A DNA stretch of 64,000 nt from an uncultured Acetatifactor sp. (GTDB lineage Bacteria > Bacillota > Clostridia > Lachnospirales > Lachnospiraceae): contig CAJUAH010000009.1 of assembly GCA_910584375.1 (NCBI GenBank), positions 88,790-152,789 of the forward strand. The letters run 5' to 3'. The notes under the pieces were generated by a model that was not told the DNA's origin, searched no databases, and worked only from the letters and a program-made list of their open reading frames with translations. A program made the position numbers and the translations under genes. Positions 8,498 to 15,585 of this stretch are shown piece after piece (position 1 is the stretch's first letter; each line of letters begins with the position of its first letter).

Positions 8498-9454
8498 TCA
8501 GACAGATTCTTGATCTTTTTGGGGATTGTTGTCTGATTGCGGAATCTTTTTGTCATAGACCGCCTTCATACGCGCAAGGAGCGTCCTCATCTCCTCCCGG
8601 ATCTCCTGCGGTTCTATCAGCTCCACGCCGTCCCGAAACGCCAGCAGCCAATCCGTCATATATTCCCGATTGACAAAGCGGGTGCGAAACAGCAGTCTTC
8701 CGTCCTCCTGCTCCGCATAGCAGTGCGGGCCGTATTCTTCCACAAGTTTCCATTTATATTCCGGCTGAAACAGCGCCTTGATCTCCACTCCCCCCGTGAA
8801 AATGCTCACGTCCCGCAGGTCGGGCGCCGGACATTCCCTTGGTTCAAAAGCATGCCCGCCGCACTCGATCTCCTCCATGCGGTTCAGCTTGAACAGGCGA
8901 AAATCCTGTTTCTCCTCACACCAGCCCCAGACATACCAGCTGGACCATTTAAAGATCAGATAATAGGGTTCTATGTGCCGTCCGCTCTCCCCTCTGGGGG
9001 AATAATAGTGAAATGTCAGTTTCGTTCTGGAATCGATGGCATTTCTGACCACCTCTATCTTGGAGGAGATTGCATTTTGATACCAGGAGGACAGGTCGAT
9101 CAGCACCGATTGATTTCCCGTCATAAAATCGGAGGAACCTACGGACAGTTTGTCCATAAGCTGCGCGTACCGCCTGGTTCCATTGACACTGTCCAGGCTG
9201 CGGAGTCCGGCCAGGATATCCTGCATCTCCTTGTTCGTGAGCAGAGTACGGTCCATCTTATAGCCTTCCATTATAGAGATGCCGCCCCCCTGTCCCTGGG
9301 TGGTGACAATGGGGATCCCCGCCTTACAAAGCTCCTCAATATCTCTGTTCACAGTCCGTCTGTTCACCTCAAAATATTCCGCCAGCTCCGGAGCGGTCAC
9401 TTTCTCCTTTTGCAGCAGTATGGATAATATTCCAACAAGCCTGTCTATTCTCAT
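8498..9454 (-). CDS. HTH/WYL-domain transcriptional regulator (YafY type)
   Basis: Residues 1-60 form a winged HTH of the HTH_11/DeoR-like type (KVTAPELAEYFEVNRRTVNRDI). The WYL domain spans about residues 135-210, with KLTFHYYSPRGE, then HIEPYYLIFKWSSWYVWGWC, and RLFKLNRM. A WCX-like C-terminal segment follows (WLLAFRDGVELIEP). Length (318) is normal for YafY proteins, which bind nucleic-acid or nucleotide-type ligands through WYL. The start ATG 9454 has AAGGAGA upstream. An inverted repeat in the upstream gap is a plausible operator. It probably controls itself, the AraC gene, or both. Target unknown. Confidence 0.85.
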   Translation of the reverse strand: MRIDRLVGILSILLQKEKVTAPELAEYFEVNRRTVNRDIEELCKAGIPIVTTQGQGGGISIMEGYKMDRTLLTNKEMQDILAGLRSLDSVNGTRRYAQLMDKLSVGSSDFMTGNQSVLIDLSSWYQNAISSKIEVVRNAIDSRTKLTFHYYSPRGESGRHIEPYYLIFKWSSWYVWGWCEEKQDFRLFKLNRMEEIECGGHAFEPRECPAPDLRDVSIFTGGVEIKALFQPEYKWKLVEEYGPHCYAEQEDGRLLFRTRFVNREYMTDWLLAFRDGVELIEPQEIREEMRTLLARMKAVYDKKIPQSDNNPQKDQESV

Positions 9455-9511
9455 CTTTTCTCCTTGTAGTTGACAAGTAAATTACAGCTCTTTCAGACAG
9501 TATAGCAAACC

Positions 9512-9537
9512 GAACATGACTACTGTACGCCATGTTC
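9512..9537. promoter_or_regulatory. Inverted repeat, candidate operator of the WYL regulator
   Basis: GAACATG (9512-9518) and CATGTTC (9531-9537) form a 7-bp inverted repeat with a 12-base spacer, 58 bases before the WYL gene start. A TATACT candidate -10 lies between it and the gene on the minus strand. Confidence 0.35.
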
Positions 9538-9550
9538 AAAATATGCAAAT

Positions 9551-9583
9551 GCGGATGCTGATTTATACTTAATCATGCATCCG
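9551..9583 (-). terminator. Hairpin after the second zinc-ribbon ABC gene
   Basis: GCGGATGC-TGATT pairs with AATCA-T-GCATCCGC around the loop TATACTT, 14 bases after the ABC stop. The tract that follows on the minus strand (ATTTGCATATTTTG) is only partly U-rich, so termination is likely but not certain. Confidence 0.45.
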
Positions 9584-9597
9584 CACCAATCATACGT

Positions 9598-11832
9598 TTA
9601 TTGCTCTCCGCTGCTCATGCGCAGCTGCGCGTTTACCAGCCCATAATAAATCCCCTGCTTTTCCAGCAGCTCGTTATGGGTGCCGATCTCCGCCACGCCG
9701 TGCCTGTCGATGACCACCAGACGGTCGGCATCCCGCAGCGTGGACAGGCGATGGGCGATGGCAAAGGTGGTTCTGCCCTTTACCAGACGGTTCAGCGCCT
9801 GTTGTATCAAAAATTCGCTCTCCGTGTCCAGCGCCGAGGTAGCCTCGTCCAGAATCAGGATTCTCGGATTGTTCAGGATCGCCCGGGCGATGGCGATACG
9901 CTGTCTCTCACCGCCGGACAGATTGTAACCATGCTCGCCCACATAGGTGTTGTAGCCGTCCGGCGTCTTACAGATAAAGTCGTGGGCATTGGCTGCCCTG
10001 GCGGCCATGATAACCTCTTCCAGTGTGGCGTCCTGCTTGGCAAAGCGGATATTGGCCAGTATCGTGCCGGAAAACAGAAATGTCTCCTGCAATACCACAC
10101 CGATCTGAGAGTGCAGGCTTTCCATCTGCACATCCCGCAGGTCATATCCGTCCAGGGTGATGCGGCCCTGATCCACGTCATAGAGCCGCATGATCAGATT
10201 GATCAGCGTGGATTTTCCCGTGCCGGAAGCGCCCACCAGGCCGATCATCTCCCCCGGCTTTACCTCAAAAGAGATATGCTCCAGCACAGGCTCATAGGTC
10301 TGATAGCCGAAGGACACGTCCTCAAAAGTGAATGCGCCCTCTATGGGAAACGCCTTGCTCTCCGCCTTATCCGCCAGCATGGGCTCCTCGTCCAGCACGT
10401 CGTAAATACGGTTTAAGCTGGTCAGCATCTGCATCACGGCTCTGGGCAGATGGGTCATCCAGCTTAAGGGGCCGAACAGGCAGCCGCTGTAGGTCACGAA
10501 CTGTACCAGCTCTCCCACAGTCATGCTGCCGTCCAGCACCTGTATTCCGCCGAAATAGATGGCGATGTAAGTACCCACTCCCAGCAAAAAGGTCATTATA
10601 GGGAAGAAGACAGCCCAGAATGTCTCATTCTTTTTCTGAATCTTTGCAAAAGCCTCCGTTTTCTCCGTAAATTTGGCGCTCTCTCTCGCCTCCTTGCCAA
10701 AGGATTTGACAATGCGCATTCCGGACAGGATATCCTGCAGGTTGCTGCTCAGATCATCCGCCCGCAGCCATTGCTTATGATAGATAGTGTAAATATGGCG
10801 CCAAAATATTCGTACGAACAACAGTACCGCCACCACAAAGACCATAGACAGCAAAGTCATCTTCCAGCTGATGATCAACATCATAACCAAAGCCACTATC
10901 ATTGTCACCAGCGTGGAAAACATATCGCCAAATACATCCTGCATGAATGTCCTGATCTCCCGGGTATCCCGAGACACCCGGTTCATCAGTTCGCCGGGCT
11001 TACGGTTGTTGATAAAGGACAAAGACAGCACCTGGATCTTGTAATACAGTTTGGCACGCAGGCTCATGCTCAGAGAGGCTCCCAGCTTGACACAGAGCCA
11101 GTAGCGGTATATCCAGCAAACCATTCCGCCCGCTGTCAGCACAAAGCTCAGGCCGATAAATATCCACAGATCCTTTGCCGTTCCCCGTCCGTTTGCAAGC
11201 GCGTTGTCTATAAAATATCGCTGTACCGTGGGGTTAAGCATATTGATGGCGGCCAGCAGTACCAGCAGCAGGGAGATTACCACCAGGCTGCCGATAAAAT
11301 CCCCGCACAGGGCCATGAACTTTTTCAGAACCTCCGATTTTCCGTCGCAGTACATGCATTTGCTGGTACCCGGCAGGGCGCGTCCACATTTTTCACAGTA
11401 CTTTTCGTATTCCCGGCTCTCCACCCGGCTGACCATCTTCAGGCCTTTTTGCTCCTGCATGGCCTGCACCAGCGTCTGCGCTCCCCTGACGGCATAAGCC
11501 ACCCGGATGATATGGCGCATGGAGAAACGGGCGATGCACTCCGGCCCTCCCTCCTTGGGGAACACGGTCACAATACCGCAGCCCACCTGGTGCTCGCACT
11601 TTATTTTCTCGCAGTCTTTCAGCAGATATTCGGAGGTCTTCTCCTCCCCCTTGAGGGTCATCAGGCGATCCTCGGTGACTACGATCCAGGTCTGATCCGC
11701 ATAGCTGATGCGGGCGCTGCGCGCTCCGTTGTCAAAGTCCAGATCCACCGGGACGCAGTACCAGATCGTCTCCCCGTCCCGTAGGGACAGCGCCTGCTGC
11801 TGGGACTCCTTCAGTGTGTATAATAGTTTCAT
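9598..11832 (-). CDS. ABC exporter (TMD-NBD) with N-terminal PH-like domain and zinc ribbon
   Basis: This 744-residue half-transporter has an unusual 170-residue N-terminus: a beta-rich domain (WIVVTEDRLMTL) followed by a zinc ribbon with Cys at 146, 149, 159 and 162 (CEKCG and CMYC). The ABC membrane domain has six helices from about residue 178. The NBD has GASGTGKST, signature LSGGERQRIAIA and ILILDEATSALD. It starts 17 bases after the DUF1854 gene and resembles the exporter 796-codon frame upstream in its whole plan, so a heterodimer is likely. DUF1854-linked ABC proteins have been named from cyanophycin gene neighbourhoods; none of those genes is visible here, so the substrate is open. 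GGAG lies before the ATG at 11832. Confidence 0.85.
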   Translation of the reverse strand: MKLLYTLKESQQQALSLRDGETIWYCVPVDLDFDNGARSARISYADQTWIVVTEDRLMTLKGEEKTSEYLLKDCEKIKCEHQVGCGIVTVFPKEGGPECIARFSMRHIIRVAYAVRGAQTLVQAMQEQKGLKMVSRVESREYEKYCEKCGRALPGTSKCMYCDGKSEVLKKFMALCGDFIGSLVVISLLLVLLAAINMLNPTVQRYFIDNALANGRGTAKDLWIFIGLSFVLTAGGMVCWIYRYWLCVKLGASLSMSLRAKLYYKIQVLSLSFINNRKPGELMNRVSRDTREIRTFMQDVFGDMFSTLVTMIVALVMMLIISWKMTLLSMVFVVAVLLFVRIFWRHIYTIYHKQWLRADDLSSNLQDILSGMRIVKSFGKEARESAKFTEKTEAFAKIQKKNETFWAVFFPIMTFLLGVGTYIAIYFGGIQVLDGSMTVGELVQFVTYSGCLFGPLSWMTHLPRAVMQMLTSLNRIYDVLDEEPMLADKAESKAFPIEGAFTFEDVSFGYQTYEPVLEHISFEVKPGEMIGLVGASGTGKSTLINLIMRLYDVDQGRITLDGYDLRDVQMESLHSQIGVVLQETFLFSGTILANIRFAKQDATLEEVIMAARAANAHDFICKTPDGYNTYVGEHGYNLSGGERQRIAIARAILNNPRILILDEATSALDTESEFLIQQALNRLVKGRTTFAIAHRLSTLRDADRLVVIDRHGVAEIGTHNELLEKQGIYYGLVNAQLRMSSGEQ

Positions 11833-11849
11833 GAATAGTTGCTCCTTTT

Positions 11850-12431
11850 TTAAATAAACAGATCCAGTTTTTTGCGCTCCATCACTGTCAAAGCGTACAG
11901 ATCCGGCAACTCATAACGGTTGCCGTCTATATCGGTGATCTGGTAGCGGGCCTCTCCCAATGATACCACGGCGTCGCCTCCCATATGGGTGGTAAAGCGG
12001 CAGCTGCCAAAGTCTGTCTGCACATGCCAGTAGGCATAGCCGTACTCGTCCTTGACTTCCATGACCCTGCGAATCACAGGCATAAAATACCGCAGGCGCA
12101 CCTGTTCCTGGATCATGTCCTGCACATCCTTGGGCATATCCGACAGGGTACGGATCATGCCGATCTCCCTGGCCTTCTCATCCGCCTCCCGGATGGAGAT
12201 GTATTCCTGAGGATTGGTCAGGGGAAATGTCAGATACACGCCCACTCTGTCGTAGGACTTCCCGTCAAATTCCAGCGCCAGAAACCCTCCGTCCGTGCGG
12301 GTGAACACTGCGTTCTCCGCCGTCAGCATCCGCATCTGTAACACTTCCTCCGATTCTTTCTTTAAAGCCTCCTCGTCAAACTCCTGTAAGTCCAATAAGT
12401 CGGGCATATTGTTCTCTCTGTTGTCTTCCAT
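11850..12431 (-). CDS. DUF1854 domain-containing protein
   Basis: The 193-residue protein starts at ATG 12431 (MEDNRENNMPDLLDLQEFDE), with AAGAAGGG about 14 bases upstream. The frame stays open further up, but that part crosses a strong hairpin element and looks non-coding. The DUF1854 core covers about residues 45-185: GFLALEFDGKSYDRVGVYLTFPL, ISIREADEKAREIG, YAYWHVQTDFG and the end segment VVSLGEARYQITDIDGNRYE. It is soluble, and it lies between two zinc-ribbon ABC exporters on one strand. It probably binds to that transporter, perhaps as a regulatory or coupling subunit; this is inference from repeated co-occurrence, as the biochemical function of DUF1854 is not known to me. Confidence 0.8.
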   Translation of the reverse strand: MEDNRENNMPDLLDLQEFDEEALKKESEEVLQMRMLTAENAVFTRTDGGFLALEFDGKSYDRVGVYLTFPLTNPQEYISIREADEKAREIGMIRTLSDMPKDVQDMIQEQVRLRYFMPVIRRVMEVKDEYGYAYWHVQTDFGSCRFTTHMGGDAVVSLGEARYQITDIDGNRYELPDLYALTVMERKKLDLFI

Positions 12432-12496
12432 ATGGTTTATGATCCCTTCTTCGTTATTCTTAATCGCAATTTTTTGTATAGTTACCTGCAAGTCAC

Positions 12497-12633
12497 GCTC
12501 TGGGCGGGGGATTATTCCTGTACAGGGACGCTCTCGCTCGATTGAACACGTAGCAGGTGCTAAGCTCGACAGTACCTCGCTAAGCACTGACGTGTTCACA
12601 CGCCCTTCCCAGGAACAATCCCCCACCCAGAGC
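12497..12633 (-). ncRNA. 137-base long-stem structured element upstream of the DUF1854 gene
   Basis: Arms 12497-12520 and 12610-12633 pair over 24 positions. The two non-Watson-Crick positions (12505/12625 and 12514/12616) are C/A and A/C on the plus strand but become G-U wobbles in RNA from the minus strand, which points to function as minus-strand RNA. Inside, 12543-12551 pairs perfectly with 12590-12598 (9 bp), and 12557-12565 pairs with 12579-12587 with one mismatch. It could be a regulatory leader, a processing site, or a copy of a dispersed hairpin repeat. It matches no riboswitch class I recognise. Confidence 0.5.
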
Positions 12634-12680
12634 TGTATCCCGGCAATGTTTTACTATATATAGTTTACAATACACAAATA

Positions 12681-12835
12681 CCTTTTCAAACCTGATTTAT
12701 ACCTGGTTCAAACCCGGTTCAGTCCAAACTCAATCTTAAAAAAGGCTTTTTTATTCCTGAATTAATACCGATTCAATCCTGATTCAGTCCTAGTTCAAAC
12801 GCCTTTACAAAACTGAGTTAATCCCAGTTCAATCC
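12681..12835. repeat. Degenerate tandem array of about 11-bp units
   Basis: On the plus strand, units of about 11 bases with consensus CCtGaTTCAat follow each other: CCTGATTTATA, CCTGGTTCAAA, CCCGGTTCAGT and CCAAACTCAAT at 12691-12734, then more from 12756 to 12835 including CCTGATTCAGT and CCTAGTTCAAA. An A-run/T-run spacer (12738-12752) separates two blocks. Many units are near-palindromes (GATTcAATC, GGTTcaAACC). Spacing is close to one helical turn. Confidence 0.6.
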
Positions 12836-12844
12836 TTATCCCGT

Positions 12845-12922
12845 GAAGAATATCCCCCTCAAGGGGATATTCTTCGGGAGTTGGTTAGTACTTCTTAGGC
12901 GGTGTACTTTACCGCCTTAGAA
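12845..12922. other. Two strong hairpins between the first ABC gene and the DUF1854 gene
   Basis: Hairpin A: GAAGAATATCCCC (12845-12857) with GGGGATATTCTTC (12863-12875), 13 perfect base pairs and a 5-base loop. Hairpin B: 12892-12903 with 12911-12922, 12 positions with one mismatch (AGGCGGT / ACCGCCT core). Neither is followed by a long U run on the minus strand, so they may protect the upstream mRNA end or mark a processing point rather than end transcription. Confidence 0.55.
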
Positions 12923-12923
12923 A

Positions 12924-12964
12924 TACTCCAATCTCCGGTACTCCAATCTCCACTAGTCCAATCC
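12924..12964. repeat. 15-bp tandem repeat at the end of the ABC gene
   Basis: TACTCCAATCTCC occurs at 12924-12936 and again at 12939-12951. A third, weaker copy (TAGTCCAATCC, 12954-12964) includes the stop codon of the ABC gene. The period is 15 bases. Confidence 0.6.
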
Positions 12965-15268
12965 ACGCATCGCCAAAGCCTTGGTTTGCAGTTCGCTCAG
13001 TTTGTAGAAGGTTCCTTTTAAGGCCATCAGTTCTTCGTGGGTTCCGGATTCTGTCACTTTGCCTTCGTCCAATACGATCAGATGTGTGGCGTTGCGCAGC
13101 GTGGACAGGCGGTGAGCGATGGACAGTACGGTTCTGCCTTTTTCCAACTGCTCCAGAGATTTCTGAATCGCCAATTCTGTCTCGGTGTCTACCGCTGAGG
13201 TAGCTTCGTCCAGGATCAGGATCCTGGGATCCGCCAGGATTGCCCTGGCTATGGAAATACGCTGTTTCTCACCGCCGGACAGGGATCTGTTAGAGTGGCC
13301 CAGGATCGTATCGTAGCCCTGGGGCATCTTGCAGATAAAGTCGTGGGCGCTGGCCTGCACCGCCGCGTGAATGATCTCCTCCCGAGTGGCGTCAGGCCGG
13401 GCGTAGGCGATGTTCTCCGCCACCGTTCCCATGAAAATATAGGTCTCCTGAGATACCATGGCCACGTTTTTTCGCAGTTCGTTAAAGCCGTACCGTTTTA
13501 CGTTTACGCCGTCCACCAGCACCTGCCCTTCCTCTGTGTCATATAAGCGGGAAATCAGGTTTACCAGCGTGGATTTCCCGGCCCCGGATCGGCCTACTAT
13601 GCCCAATACCTCCCCGGCATTAACATGGAAACTCACATCTTTCAGGATCGGCTTGTTGGGTTCGTAGCCAAAGGTTACATGCTCCAGTGTGATCTCTCCC
13701 CGAAGCTGCCCGGGGCGCACGGGATCGGCGGCCTCCCTTACTTCCGGCACCGCGTCGATGATCTCAAAAAGCCTTTGAGCCGAGTTCATGGCGTTGGTAT
13801 ACCAGCGAATGATCCTGGACATAAACTCCAGTGGACCCTTGAGCTGTCCCACATAGCCGCTGAAAGTGATCAACAGGCCCAGCTCCATATTAGAGCCGCT
13901 GATAATCAGCGCTCCGCCCACTGCCCATACCAGAAACGTCAGCATATCCTCCACAAATATATACAGCGCCGTAAATCTGCAGTCGTACCTGGACACATCC
14001 AGTTCCGCATCCCGCACCTTTTTATTGTTCTTGCTAAAGCGGGTCATCTCCTGCTCTTCCTGACCGAAAGCCTTGACCACTCTGGCCCCGGTGAAGTTTT
14101 CGTTCATCTGACTGTTGAGCCTGCGGTTGGCCCGGTGGCGCTTGCCATAATAATGCCACAGCCTGGGCATCAGCAGATAGCTGATAAAAAACAGAATGGG
14201 CATCAGCACCACGGAGGCCAGCGCCAGCACAGGGCTTAATATGAACATGATAATGCAGGTGGCGATGATTGTCCCCACATTGATAAAAAAGTATGGAATC
14301 CCGTCAATGAAAAAGCTGGAGATCTCCTCCGCATCGTCGGATACGCGGGTCATCAGTCCTCCGGTCTGTCTTCTGGTAAAGAAACTGATGGACAGCTTTC
14401 CCATGGAGGCAAATACCTGGCTCTTGAGTTTCGCCACCACCTCCGGAGCAATATGGGCCGTCAAAACGCCCTGCAATATCCCCAGACCCAGGAGCAGTAA
14501 CTTGGTGCCGATCATGACCAGCACCAAAATCCCCAGCGCCAGCACAAAACGCCCGGCGGGCAAATGTGCCCACGCAAGGAACCCTTCGTCTTTTGCCAGC
14601 ACCTTGTCGTACAGCACCGTACCGCTGAGATAGGGCCATATCAGATTCAGCCCCGCTGTGGCCAGGTAGCAGAACATCATAATTACCAGCCGAAACTTAT
14701 AGGGCTTGAAATAGGACACCACCCGCAGCAGAATGGAGCCTTTGTCCATACATTTGGGACAGACCTTGCGCTCCTGGTCGGGATAGATCATGCCGCATTT
14801 GGGGCAGCATTCCTTGCCCCGTTTCACATCCAGGTCATCCTGGGTGATCTCCTCCTCCTTTTTCATCTTCTCCAGCAGGCGGCCGATCCGCATAAAGGCC
14901 TCCATCCTGGTGTTGGAGAACTGGCACAGGTATCTGTCCACGCCGCCGATCCGTCCCATCAGGATCCCGGTGCTGACCTGACGGATCACCTCCAGCTTTT
15001 CCACCTCGGCCAGATCGTACAGCAGCACCGCCGGTTCCTCCATGCTCTTTTCCTGCTCCAGGGACCAACTGTTGTAGCCGCCCAGACGGTACTCCTGCTT
15101 TTCCCTGTAAGGATATCTGGCGACAATCAGTTTTTCCCCGGTCAACGCCACAATGGAGTCCGCGAAACGCTGTTCCTCGTCCAGATCTCCCGTGGCGGCA
15201 AATATTACATCCTTTTTGTCAACGCCATACTTTCGTATGACGTCCGTAAAACTTCCCGGTAAATTCAT
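12953..15268 (-). CDS. ABC exporter (TMD-NBD) with N-terminal domain and double-CPKC zinc ribbon
   Basis: This 771-residue exporter half has the same plan as the ABC gene at 9598. A 150-residue N-terminal domain is followed by a zinc ribbon with CPKC at 155-158 and CPKC at 170-173. Six membrane helices start near residue 187. The NBD has GRSGAGKST, LSGGEKQRISIA and ILILDEATSAVD. Start ATG 15268 has GAGG five bases away; the open frame extends 25 codons further, but that part looks like leader RNA. The gene lies after a promoter, a small peptide gene and an intrinsic terminator, so its expression is probably set by read-through. It likely pairs with the other zinc-ribbon exporter. Substrate unknown. 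Confidence 0.85.
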   Translation of the reverse strand: MNLPGSFTDVIRKYGVDKKDVIFAATGDLDEEQRFADSIVALTGEKLIVARYPYREKQEYRLGGYNSWSLEQEKSMEEPAVLLYDLAEVEKLEVIRQVSTGILMGRIGGVDRYLCQFSNTRMEAFMRIGRLLEKMKKEEEITQDDLDVKRGKECCPKCGMIYPDQERKVCPKCMDKGSILLRVVSYFKPYKFRLVIMMFCYLATAGLNLIWPYLSGTVLYDKVLAKDEGFLAWAHLPAGRFVLALGILVLVMIGTKLLLLGLGILQGVLTAHIAPEVVAKLKSQVFASMGKLSISFFTRRQTGGLMTRVSDDAEEISSFFIDGIPYFFINVGTIIATCIIMFILSPVLALASVVLMPILFFISYLLMPRLWHYYGKRHRANRRLNSQMNENFTGARVVKAFGQEEQEMTRFSKNNKKVRDAELDVSRYDCRFTALYIFVEDMLTFLVWAVGGALIISGSNMELGLLITFSGYVGQLKGPLEFMSRIIRWYTNAMNSAQRLFEIIDAVPEVREAADPVRPGQLRGEITLEHVTFGYEPNKPILKDVSFHVNAGEVLGIVGRSGAGKSTLVNLISRLYDTEEGQVLVDGVNVKRYGFNELRKNVAMVSQETYIFMGTVAENIAYARPDATREEIIHAAVQASAHDFICKMPQGYDTILGHSNRSLSGGEKQRISIARAILADPRILILDEATSAVDTETELAIQKSLEQLEKGRTVLSIAHRLSTLRNATHLIVLDEGKVTESGTHEELMALKGTFYKLSELQTKALAMRGLD

Positions 15269-15340
15269 TTCTTCCTCATTTCCGCGTACCCGGACTTTCC
15301 GGGACAACGCAATATCTCCTCTCCCTCGCGCGTTTCCAGA

Positions 15341-15377
15341 CAAAGAAAAGGCATAACCTACAAATGTATGTCATGCC
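15341..15377 (-). terminator. Intrinsic terminator between the 28-codon peptide gene and the ABC gene
   Basis: On the minus strand GGCATGACATAC pairs with GTAGGTTATGCC around ATTT (one G-U, one A-G mismatch), followed by TTTTCTTT. It stands 43 bases after the peptide stop and 72 bases before the ABC start, where an attenuator terminator would be expected. A 12-bp palindrome (15392-15403) lies just upstream. Confidence 0.75.
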
Positions 15378-15420
15378 CTCAGTCTATCTATATATGCGCA
15401 TATGTATACGGCCGATACGT

Positions 15421-15507
15421 TCAGATCGGCAGTACCACATACCTTCGGGAGACAATACCGTTTAAACTTGTGTTGGTTCTCATTCCATTCACTAACAGCT
15501 TTAACAT
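15421..15507 (-). CDS. 28-residue leader-type peptide
   Basis: A short gene, MLKLLVNGMRTNTSLNG through to RRYVVLPI, starts at ATG 15507 behind a near-perfect AGAAAGGAGG site with good spacing. It stands about 45 bases after a near-consensus promoter. A hairpin (GCCGAT 15411-15416 / ATCGGC 15425-15430) covers its stop codon, and a terminator follows. This order, promoter, peptide, stop-codon hairpin, terminator, then ABC transporter gene, is that of ribosome-mediated attenuation used by many drug-resistance genes. The Arg-Arg-Tyr-Val-Val-Leu-Pro end could be the stalling segment. It has no signal peptide or Cys/Ser/Thr-rich core of a modified peptide, though a free small peptide is possible. 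It is too short for database-based proof; the strong initiation signals are the main support. Confidence 0.6.
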   Translation of the reverse strand: MLKLLVNGMRTNTSLNGIVSRRYVVLPI

Positions 15508-15556
15508 CTTGCTTGCCTCCTTTCTCAATTTTGACTTGGTTTACGCTACATTAAGT

Positions 15557-15585
15557 ACTATATACGCATTTCCAGCATCTGTCAA
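15557..15585 (-). promoter_or_regulatory. Near-consensus sigma-A promoter of the leader peptide and ABC/DUF1854 unit
   Basis: On the minus strand TTGACA (15585-15580) and TATAGT (15562-15557) are exactly 17 bases apart. The -35 box overlaps the stop codon of the UvrA-like gene. The start point would be near 15550, giving a leader of about 280 bases before the ABC gene. Confidence 0.8.

Noticed and set aside
12432..12626. N-terminal extension of the DUF1854 frame by 65 codons
   Set aside because: It reads through a strong hairpin element and lacks a start signal; the domain begins after ATG 12431.
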